Assembly (NCBI GenBank): GCA_964537505.1
Contig: CAZICK010000046.1
Span: 1 to 30,285 of the forward strand
Length of the DNA: 30,285 bases
Origin: DAINBT01 sp036732785
GTDB lineage: Bacteria; Planctomycetota; Phycisphaerae; Sedimentisphaerales; SM23-30
Reading direction: 5' to 3'
The position numbers and the translations under genes are program-made. Shown piece by piece: positions 17,549-24,180 of this stretch. Position 1 is the stretch's first letter. The number at the start of each line of letters is the position of its first letter. The notes under the pieces are model-generated. The model searched no databases. It had not been told where the DNA came from and saw only the letters and a program-made list of their open reading frames with translations.

Positions 17549-17590
17549 AAAAAAAAGCGGAGAACTCCCGTCTAAACGGGAGCTCTCCGC
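17549..17590 (-). terminator. intrinsic terminator of GLUG copy 4
   Basis: Same 14-bp stem as the terminator of copy 3 (17557-17590) followed on the - strand by eight T (17556-17549). Confidence 0.9.
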
Positions 17591-17627
17591 AACAAATTCT
17601 TATAATAAACCATCTCTATATGCCAAC

Positions 17628-19298
17628 TTAATTATATCCATCCGGGCAATTGTCATTGATAATTAGACAATTAAGCCAGTCATAAGCCAGCACGGCAAAA
17701 TCGTCGAGATTGACTAGGCAATCCGCTGTTAGATCACCGGGGAGAAGGCCGCACTCGAGCTCCGGATCAACCGTGAAGCTCCAGACATCGCCCTCCTCAA
17801 TTCCGCCGGCGCCATAGTCTTCATCAACAACCCAGTAGTACGTAACGCCCCATTCGAGATCAGGATCGTACGTCGTGGTTCCTGCCGGCAACGTAACACA
17901 TACAGCCACGGCCCCGCAATTACGCTCGGTTACATAAGTCGCATTAGGATCCATGTATAGTTTGTGCGAATCCGGTAGTTCGCCAAACTCGTCTTCACCG
18001 GAGGTCCAGCTCAACTGGGCGTTTCTGGGCGCGCCCGGCTCACCATCAGCGGGAGAGGGGCTGCTGGCATTTGTCTTTGCCGTGGCCAGAGGCCAAAGAA
18101 GACCTGGAATATCACCGCCATCTGTATGAGAGGTGACAGCCCAGTAATAAACGTTATTTGTTTCGAACGTACCCGGAGCAACAGAAACGCAGGTTTCGCT
18201 TGTTTCCGTGCCTAAAGGAGTCAATCCGTAAGGGTACTCCAGAACAAAATTCGGGTCGGTTCCAAAATAGACATTATAGGTAATATCGCCGGTAATTGGG
18301 TCGCCATCAGCGTCTATCTCGGGAGGTGACCAGCAAAGCTGGGACGTACTTGTAGGGATTATGCCGCCGTAAGGAACCGGGTTCCCGGCCGCGAGCAAAC
18401 CGAATCCAGCCAGCCTGGGATACGTTTGCCCTGGAATCATCGTCCAGGTACTACCGAAATCCCAATCGACATAAGTACCTTGTTTCATCATTTCAGTCGT
18501 TGGCAATCCGGGAGGGTTATTTGCTCTTGTGCCATCGGGGACGCCGGTAGTGTCCGAATCATAGTAACAACTGAGCATAACATTAAGTTCACCGGCACCA
18601 CGAAAAGGACCGCCGTTCGCCGGGTCAACGCTGAAATTTTCGAGTGTTCCCGCAAAATAACAATCAGTCACGGCCCCAGGCGTCTGGGCGTTATTCATGA
18701 AGCCGGCGTGACCATCAGGCCAGGTATTGGGGACCCCGTTCCATAGTACAATATGTGCGTCAGACCAGCAATTTGTAACCGTGGACGTATTACGAACAAG
18801 ACCTACCAGTGTACCGGCATTGCAGGAGTCATAGACTTGGGTCACGCTGCCACCGGAAACAAAGCAATTGCTGATTTCGCCGTAATTCAAGTCACCGACC
18901 AAAGCTGCGACATAATCACCAGCACTGACGGTGGGGTTTACTAGCCCAACGTTTTTGACCACGCCATATAAACTGGATCCTATGTTGCCAACCTTGCCAA
19001 ACAAAGAACAATTCTTATAGTCGCCTCCTTCTACGTCGCTTGCGGTCAAATTGCTGATTACATGGTAGTCGCCGTCAAAAGTGCCGCTGAAAACAGCCTC
19101 TCCTGAATGACCTATAGCCACCCAGGCGAAGCCGGCAAGATCGATATCAGCGGTCAACTTGTAGTCGCCGGTCGACGGCATGTCGTACAATTCCTGCGCG
19201 GTATTGATATAGACAACAGCCTGCGCCGATGTGGCCATACTCAGGCACAAAAACAGAAGCAGAAATACAAATTTCTTTTTCATCATTGTTTTTAACAT
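17628..19298 (-). CDS. secreted GLUG/Fn3-like/dockerin-like protein, array copy 4
   Basis: 556 aa. The signal peptide is slightly longer (MLKTMMKKKFVFLL...TSAQA). GLUG-type repeats of module type Y (LVNPTVSAGDY, GEISNCFVSGGSVTQ) resemble copy 2, while the C-terminal part is almost identical to copy 3. Two Fn3-like segments and the dockerin-like end DLTADCLVNLDDFA close the protein. The ATG at 19298 has AAGGA 9 bases upstream; an ATG-ATG pair five codons in matches the starts of copies 2 and 3. This copy is first in transcription order and has a different leader: similarity to the other leaders stops at about 19310, marking the edge of the repeated unit. Its promoter was not identified. Confidence 0.85.
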   Translation of the reverse strand: MLKTMMKKKFVFLLLFLCLSMATSAQAVVYINTAQELYDMPSTGDYKLTADIDLAGFAWVAIGHSGEAVFSGTFDGDYHVISNLTASDVEGGDYKNCSLFGKVGNIGSSLYGVVKNVGLVNPTVSAGDYVAALVGDLNYGEISNCFVSGGSVTQVYDSCNAGTLVGLVRNTSTVTNCWSDAHIVLWNGVPNTWPDGHAGFMNNAQTPGAVTDCYFAGTLENFSVDPANGGPFRGAGELNVMLSCYYDSDTTGVPDGTRANNPPGLPTTEMMKQGTYVDWDFGSTWTMIPGQTYPRLAGFGLLAAGNPVPYGGIIPTSTSQLCWSPPEIDADGDPITGDITYNVYFGTDPNFVLEYPYGLTPLGTETSETCVSVAPGTFETNNVYYWAVTSHTDGGDIPGLLWPLATAKTNASSPSPADGEPGAPRNAQLSWTSGEDEFGELPDSHKLYMDPNATYVTERNCGAVAVCVTLPAGTTTYDPDLEWGVTYYWVVDEDYGAGGIEEGDVWSFTVDPELECGLLPGDLTADCLVNLDDFAVLAYDWLNCLIINDNCPDGYN

Positions 19299-19454
19299 TT
19301 TTAATATTCCTTATAAATAAAGCTAACTAATACCTCAATACTCCTTACTCCGTACATTTTCCTACGTAAGCTAATTACTCTCAGTCTTACGCAAGCCAAT
19401 ACTCTCAATTTTTACCAGAGGCGTCAGTTTTAATGCTTCCGGTAAGTCTAACAC

Positions 19455-20906
19455 TTATTCCGGGCAGTCATCATTGGTATAGCTGCATTTAAGCCAGTTA
19501 CCGGCCATCACCGCAAAATCCTTGATGTTGACCAGGCAGTCGCCATCTACATCAGCCGGGTTGCTTTCACACGAGAGGCTGCCGGCGACGGTGAATTCCC
19601 AAACACCCGCCGGAGCTGGATTTTCGACGGTACCGGTGGCATATACCTCATCAACACGCCAGAAGAAGTGATCGCCCCACACGAGAGCAGGATCAGGATC
19701 GTATTCGGCTGCCGTTAGCCCAGTGACCTTATACTCCACATCTACAGCGCGATTTGTTACCTTGGCCTCATTCGGGTCCATGTACAATGTATGCGATAGA
19801 GGCGGTACGCCGTCTTTTTCACCAGCCGTCCAGCTCAGTATCTTATTTCTAAACACACCCGTCGCACCTTTAGGAGGATCGGGATCGCTGGCGTATGATG
19901 GAATAGTCGTGAACTTCCAGATATAACCTACGTATGTTCCGTTAGCGGGGTCCTTGACATTGATTTTCCAGGAATATGTCTTACCGGGGTCCAGGGCAAT
20001 GGCGGGAGTGTAACTGGTTACCGCCAAGCCGCTTTGCTTCAGGGTATCCGCGTTTGGATCCTCAGGACCGCCCAAATACACATCATAAGTCGGATTTACT
20101 ACATTTGCCGGAGCTGTCCAGCTAAGTGTCTTGTTGAGCGGGACACTGATGGCATAGTTCGAAGGATCGGGATTAGTTGCCCTTTTGCCCGCTTCCCCGG
20201 CATCCACGAGCGTCACGTCGTCGAAATGCATCTGGGCGCCTTCGGCGTTGCGGCCGAAGCCCAACACAATCGTCAAATCTCCGGCAGGGAGAGTCTCGTA
20301 TGTTCTGGTGTATTCCTGCCATTCAATTGTCATAACCGGATCCGACAAGAGATCGGGCGTGTGTTCTACCCCGTCCACCAACAGCTTGAGCACCATAGGA
20401 CTCTCGGGGTCCTCTGCTGTAACGCATTTGGCGAACATCGAAAGCACATAGACCTTGCTGCGGTCGGCGATGTCCAGAGGAGCCGACGAGGTGATCAGGC
20501 CACCGGATGGGTTGCCCCAGGCGGCGCCGTTAGCCAGGTAGCAATTTGTACCACCTTCGGTATGGTTAAATTGATTTGCTACAGAACCCTGAAGGTTTCC
20601 GGTAGTCTGGTCACGGCCATAAGAGCCGCCCAAATCGATCCACCCCTGCCTGTCGTACCCGACCCATCCGGGAATATCGGCCAGGGTGCCGGTGCTTACG
20701 TCGGAAAACTCGTACTCTCCGATATCTATTGGGCAATCTGCTCCCACGCCCTGCGTCCAGGAACCGTCCACAGGTAATAAAATCCCAGTGACCGTGGTGC
20801 TGCCTGGTTTGCGAATCAACTCAAAATCGCCATTGGGCACAACAACTGCCTGGGCTGACACTGCAAGGGCCAGCACCAACAATAATGTGAAATAACCTTT
20901 TTTCAT
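19455..20906 (-). CDS. secreted CBM-like/Fn3-like/dockerin-like protein
   Basis: 483 aa. Signal peptide about 1-20 (AVSAQA). Residues about 21-238 look like a jelly-roll carbohydrate-binding type domain: VVVPNGDFELI at the start, IPGWVGYDRQGWIDLGG in the middle, AGDLTIVLGFGRNA and MHFDDVTLVDAG at the end. Two Fn3-like segments follow (about 242-335 and 337-440), then a dockerin-like EF-hand DVDGDCLVNIKDFAVMAGNWL and a Cys tail. The second Fn3-like segment and tail are distant relatives of those in the GLUG array, so the C-terminal anchoring module is shared while the N-terminal module differs. ATG start with AAGGAA 8 bases upstream. Extracellular glycan binding is inferred; no enzyme active site is seen. 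Confidence 0.82.
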   Translation of the reverse strand: MKKGYFTLLLVLALAVSAQAVVVPNGDFELIRKPGSTTVTGILLPVDGSWTQGVGADCPIDIGEYEFSDVSTGTLADIPGWVGYDRQGWIDLGGSYGRDQTTGNLQGSVANQFNHTEGGTNCYLANGAAWGNPSGGLITSSAPLDIADRSKVYVLSMFAKCVTAEDPESPMVLKLLVDGVEHTPDLLSDPVMTIEWQEYTRTYETLPAGDLTIVLGFGRNAEGAQMHFDDVTLVDAGEAGKRATNPDPSNYAISVPLNKTLSWTAPANVVNPTYDVYLGGPEDPNADTLKQSGLAVTSYTPAIALDPGKTYSWKINVKDPANGTYVGYIWKFTTIPSYASDPDPPKGATGVFRNKILSWTAGEKDGVPPLSHTLYMDPNEAKVTNRAVDVEYKVTGLTAAEYDPDPALVWGDHFFWRVDEVYATGTVENPAPAGVWEFTVAGSLSCESNPADVDGDCLVNIKDFAVMAGNWLKCSYTNDDCPE

Positions 20907-20940
20907 CTTACTTTTCCTTCCAATAAAGTTAACAGAATTG

Positions 20941-21086
20941 TTTAATTACAAACTACAACCTTGAACAACAACATCACCATTTGTTCTCCATTCAGACTCC
21001 TTTCACCAAGAAATTCTTAATTACTAAGGTTTCGAATAACAATATCACCATTTTGTTCTTCATTAGGCCTCCTTTTACAAACAAGA
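20941..21086. repeat. degenerate tandem duplication of about 70 bases
   Basis: The segments 20941-21013 and 21015-21086 align with a few changes; both contain a block like AACAAYATCACCATTTTGTT followed by CATT and CTCCTTT. On the - strand each copy reads as ribosome binding site, ATG, then a short hydrophobic peptide start. Confidence 0.6.
20992..21063 (-). CDS. possible 23-residue peptide upstream of the CBM-like gene
   Basis: GGAGG (21072-21068) precedes an ATG at 21063 by 4 bases; the peptide is MKNKMVILLFETLV then IKNFLVKGV. Its TGA stop is directly followed by the ATG of a second copy (20991), which has its own AAGGAG but stops after five codons because one A is missing compared with the first. 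It could be a leader peptide, or remnants of duplicated signal-peptide starts. Coding is unproven. Confidence 0.3.
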   Translation of the reverse strand: MKNKMVILLFETLVIKNFLVKGV

Positions 21087-21167
21087 TGTCGGCGTCAAAC
21101 AGGAAACAATCTCACCCACACGTAGGCGGGGGCCCGGGACCGCAAGACGGACTCCCGCGAACGAATC

Positions 21168-21198
21168 CGTCACTCCCGCGAAAACGGCAACCCAGTAC
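21168..21198. repeat. degenerate dispersed-repeat-like segment
   Basis: CGTCACTCCCGCGAAAACGG and the following CAACCCAGTA resemble the CGTCATTCCCGCGAAAGCGG type intergenic repeat common in many bacterial genomes, with changes that break the second stem arm. A related ACTCCCGCGAA also occurs at 21151-21161. Confidence 0.35.
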
Positions 21199-21900
21199 TT
21201 TAACGTAAAAATATGCCTTCGAGTGAGCGTAAAAACACATTTCCACAAAAGTCCGCCTTCTACAACAAAAACTAAACCACGGTCACAACGCAGTCCACTC
21301 CCAAACCACACACACGCTGCTCGCCCGCATAATAAGTTTTATCGTAACTTTCGCTTCCTGACTTCGGATAAAAGACGAGTTTTTTGGCCGCCAACGGCTT
21401 ATTCGCTATTATTTCCCTCATATTCCTCTTTTTGGCGATGCTTTTTTTAGCCTCTCACAACTTTATCGACACTACATGACACACATAAAAATTCTTAGAG
21501 ATAGACGGCCCGAAAAAGTAACCCCGAGAGCCAGCACACCCTCCGAAGCTACTCAGACAAACCCTCACTTCTCCTCGCACGCCATCTCTAATCTACTTCT
21601 TAACTATTATAGCAGCCTACTCTCTCAGTTTTCACCACTAACTCACCAATACCGTCTCTGAGAGAAATTATCATCCGGCAAACTCAGACAGCCAGCACAT
21701 CTGACGCACAAAACCCCCCTTTCCAAGCTAAAAACCAAGCTGCATCCTTTGCCTATACCACATCGCGGGCAATGCCAAAAACAAATTCTACACCTCGCCC
21801 CATTCACTTCTGATCCGTGAGCACGTACATTATCACACGTTCGAACAACAATAAAAACCCCATTATGAAAAAAAACTACCCCATTTTGGAAACTTTTAGT

Positions 21901-21916
21901 CCCAGCCCAAGCTGGA
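21901..21916 (-). terminator. weak hairpin downstream of the single-domain regulator
   Basis: CCAGC/GCTGG with a 4-base loop lies 30 bases after the stop at 21946. The only T-run on the - strand (eight T) starts about 27 bases further, so this is at best a poor terminator. Confidence 0.25.
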
Positions 21917-21945
21917 CGCCGGCATAGCGCGTTTTGTTAGAGTGC

Positions 21946-22371
21946 TTAAGATGTCTCACTCATATCCTCATACGTCTCACTTGCATCCTTACATGTCTCA
22001 CTTGCATCCTCGTTCAAAAGCTGCTTTATGCTGGCCAGCATCTGTTCCATATCAAAAGGCTTGATGAATATATGTACTCCGATGCTCTTAGCCATGCCCA
22101 ATAGCCCGCTCGGAGCCATCCGGCCGCCACCGGAAACAGCAATTATTTTTAAGTCCGGGGACATCCTGCGAAGTTCAAAAATAGTCTCAACCCCTCCTTT
22201 AACCGGCATAAGGATATCGACTATGACAAGCGACACAGAATTCTCTTGATAAACTTTTATCCCATCTTCGCCATCGGATGCTTCCAGAACATCGTAGCCG
22301 GCATCGGCCAGAATCTTCGCAAGCATAACCCTGAAATCGTTATGATCATCTATAACGAGAATATTTCCCAT
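21946..22371 (-). CDS. single-domain response regulator with 7-residue C-terminal repeats
   Basis: 141 aa from the ATG at 22371; a GTG at 22395 in the same frame lacks a ribosome binding site. The ATG has AGGTG 8 bases upstream. It is a stand-alone receiver: acid pair D8/D9, phosphoacceptor D52 in IVDILMPVKGG and Lys104 in FIKPF, all intact. The loop GGGRMAPSGLLGMAKSIG after beta-4 is typical of receivers of the CheY-like phosphorelay type. After residue about 118 the protein ends in three 7-residue repeats (EDASETC, KDASETY, EDMSETS). There is no output domain, so it should act by contacting a partner or as a phosphorelay intermediate. No kinase adjoins it; the kinases at 381-5487 are possible but distant partners. 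Confidence 0.88.
   Translation of the reverse strand: MGNILVIDDHNDFRVMLAKILADAGYDVLEASDGEDGIKVYQENSVSLVIVDILMPVKGGVETIFELRRMSPDLKIIAVSGGGRMAPSGLLGMAKSIGVHIFIKPFDMEQMLASIKQLLNEDASETCKDASETYEDMSETS
21949..22011 (-). repeat. three 21-bp in-frame tandem repeats
   Basis: Unit on the - strand GAGGATGCAAGTGAGACATGT with few changes, three times, immediately before the stop codon. It encodes the acidic seven-residue repeats of the regulator tail. Confidence 0.9.
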
Positions 22372-22452
22372 ACCGCAGACACCTGCTCCTTTCACGGAAT
22401 ATATTTACTTTACACTGTCATCGACACCACACGGGATATGAATTGACAGGAA

Positions 22453-22471
22453 AACCCTCTATTTAAGGGTT
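22453..22471 (-). terminator. short hairpin between the pyrophosphatase-like gene and the regulator
   Basis: AACCCT (22453-22458) and AGGGTT (22466-22471) form a 6-bp stem; on the - strand it is followed by TTCC only. It could end transcription of the gene stopping at 22562, but it is weak. Confidence 0.3.
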
Positions 22472-22513
22472 GAAAAAACCAAATTTCAACAAGCCAACCC
22501 CGATTGGCGTTCT

Positions 22514-22523
22514 TGACCGGTCA
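22514..22523. promoter_or_regulatory. 10-bp perfect palindrome
   Basis: TGACCGGTCA is its own reverse complement. It sits in the 166-190 base gap upstream of the single-domain regulator, a possible operator or chance. Confidence 0.2.
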
Positions 22524-22545
22524 TACCTCTGGCAGATTGTCTGCG

Positions 22546-22563
22546 AGTATAACACGTTATACT
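22546..22563. other. 8-bp perfect inverted repeat over a stop codon
   Basis: AGTATAAC-AC-GTTATACT overlaps the last bases of the TAG stop at 22562. No T-run follows on either side, so it is not a standard terminator; it might be a protein binding site or an mRNA 3-prime end structure. Confidence 0.35.
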
Positions 22564-24124
22564 AAAAAAACTTAACCTCTGGCTCTTCACTGCCGCAATC
22601 TTGTCGCCAACCCCTTTTCTGCAACTCCTCCAGTTCCACCATCAAATCTTCCAGACGCATCGCTTCCGGAAGAGGACCCCACATCGTCATGGCGAAGGTC
22701 GTCGAATTGATCTGATTGAGCGAACCGTGCGTACTGGTCGCCCCGCCGATCATCACCTCGAAAAACGCACTGCCATGCACCCAGCCGTCTTTCAGGCAGA
22801 CAATCAAATCCGCCGGTTTTTCCACCAGCCCGTTAAACGCCATCCATACACGCCTTAACGGATCGGGATAAATATGTCTTACCGTCGCCTCGAACATCGC
22901 ACGATCGTCGATGAAACCGGTCTCATCCACTTTGCCTGCCTCTCGCAAACGCTCGATAATGTCTGACAGTTGCAGAGGATCGCCCTCATGGACCGTATAG
23001 CTGTATCGGTCAGCGGACCGCCGGATAAAGGCCTTACCGTCAATCGACTGTACCACTATACTGCTCGGATCTTCGCGTTTTTCTGGAAAACAGGCGATCG
23101 TCACAGCCGGATCTTGCAGTAAAACCTCCCCAACGCCCGCCGGATCGTCCGTGAAAAACTCGGCGTATGTTATCAGCCCATATTCGATTGTCACCACATC
23201 GCCGGGCTTCTTCAGTCGATCCGTCAAACGATAACCATTTTCCGCCAGCAATTGTTTGAACGATATCCTCCCCCGGCCAGACATGTTATGACCATGGTCC
23301 GCTAACAGCGTAATCTTCACCCGGCCGTGCCGTTCGTACACAATCTGCTCGCACAACTGATCGATAGTTCGCAGATACTTTAAGATCGCCTCCCTGCCCC
23401 CTTGCGTACCAAGTCCCGCCGTCGCAACGCTGTAGGCTATTTTAGTGCCACTCTCTGCCTTGCGAAAAACCTCCATCATCCCACGCAGTTCATGCTCGAA
23501 CACCATCTCTGGACACTTATAAGCTATCGCATCCAGTTTGAAAGAGCACCGATAGTCCAGTTTCTTAGCCCAGTCTGCCGCCTCACCGCTCATATAAATA
23601 TCATTACCGCCGATTAGCCGGTTTTTCTGACGGTCAAAATACGTCGCCTGATACGCTCTCGGCTGATGGCCACCGAACACACGTTGAAACGCCACGTCTG
23701 TCATCGCCGGAAAGCTGCTTATCATACGACTCGGAGGATAAAACAACCGCAAACAACCCTGTCCGTACAATTCCCTGACCAACTGATAAGGAACACCATC
23801 CAGGGCGATAATAAAATGCGGCACTTCCTCATCCCCCATCTCATCGAGCAAAACCTTCTCATTCACCACGGAGTTTTCGCCATCGAAACACAACTCCACC
23901 TTTCGGCCGCTGTCATCTTCTCGCTGCCAATAGTCTGCCAATCGGTTGCCGTCGATATCGAAAAACAACACTTTACTGCCGTCGCTGGTCATTTGCACCC
24001 GTATCGGCCGATCTGGAAACTGCCTCACCGACCTGCAGCCGCCCAACACCAACACCGCCAACGCCACCGCCAGCACTAGCACCACTAACAGGCCCTTAAA
24101 CACTCTTGTCCCGAAAAAAACCAA
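22562..24124 (-). CDS. alkaline-phosphatase-superfamily (phosphodiesterase/pyrophosphatase-like) lipoprotein
   Basis: About 520 aa from the TTG at 24124, which has AGGAG (24135-24131) 6 bases upstream; the same frame stays open to a TTG at 24223 that would overlap the DUF1080 gene. The start gives a lipoprotein signal, LVFFGTRVFKG, then a hydrophobic stretch and lipobox VLGGC. The fold signature is clear: IIALDGVP (metal Asp), SSFPAMTDVAF (nucleophile Thr), LLADHGHN (Asp-His metal pair), and THGS near the C-terminus. The expected DxxGHxxG metal motif, however, reads AGLGTQGG, so Asp and His ligands are missing. It may be a one-metal or inactive relative. It lies 57 bases after the DUF1080 stop and is probably co-transcribed. 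Substrate unknown. Confidence 0.75.
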   Translation of the reverse strand: MVFFGTRVFKGLLVVLVLAVALAVLVLGGCRSVRQFPDRPIRVQMTSDGSKVLFFDIDGNRLADYWQREDDSGRKVELCFDGENSVVNEKVLLDEMGDEEVPHFIIALDGVPYQLVRELYGQGCLRLFYPPSRMISSFPAMTDVAFQRVFGGHQPRAYQATYFDRQKNRLIGGNDIYMSGEAADWAKKLDYRCSFKLDAIAYKCPEMVFEHELRGMMEVFRKAESGTKIAYSVATAGLGTQGGREAILKYLRTIDQLCEQIVYERHGRVKITLLADHGHNMSGRGRISFKQLLAENGYRLTDRLKKPGDVVTIEYGLITYAEFFTDDPAGVGEVLLQDPAVTIACFPEKREDPSSIVVQSIDGKAFIRRSADRYSYTVHEGDPLQLSDIIERLREAGKVDETGFIDDRAMFEATVRHIYPDPLRRVWMAFNGLVEKPADLIVCLKDGWVHGSAFFEVMIGGATSTHGSLNQINSTTFAMTMWGPLPEAMRLEDLMVELEELQKRGWRQDCGSEEPEVKFF

Positions 24125-24180
24125 TTTCAACTCCTGGTCTAATAAGCTGACTTTCGCAGCTTTTTTAACCCAATTTTCAT

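Larger units (their letters stand above)
12035..19310 (-). repeat. tandem array of four paralogous gene units
   Basis: Units of about 1.80-1.86 kb (stop-to-stop distances 1799, 1862 and 1856) each contain a CDS and a terminator. Three also share the same promoter-like leader. The right edge lies near 19310, where copy 4's leader diverges after TATAAGGAATA; the left edge is at the terminator of copy 1. Confidence 0.88.
20907..21945. other. about 1 kb without a clear gene
   Basis: No gene with good start signals was found apart from the small ORF at 20992-21063. From about 21200 to 21945 the + strand is rich in C, A and T and poor in G, with no credible reading frame on either strand. It includes the duplicated element at 20941-21086, a degenerate dispersed-repeat-like segment at 21168-21198 and a weak hairpin at 21901-21916. 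Confidence 0.5.

Noticed and set aside
12111..19298. The GLUG array as a CRISPR-like or transposon repeat
   Set aside because: The repeat unit is a full protein-coding gene with signal peptide and terminator; there is no spacer structure, transposase or terminal inverted repeat.
19365..19391. Inverted repeat CGTAAG/CTTACG between copy 4 and the CBM-like gene, considered as a terminator
   Set aside because: Only six pairs around a 15-base loop, with no T-run on the - strand.
12966..20777. Long open frames on the + strand opposite the dockerin-like genes (for example 16570-17220)
   Set aside because: They lack start signals and mirror the - strand genes, whose proteins have signal peptides and recognisable domains.
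21361..21400. GGCCG/CGGCT hairpin beside TTTTTT considered as a terminator
   Set aside because: The T-run precedes the stem on the + strand and no T-run follows it on either strand.
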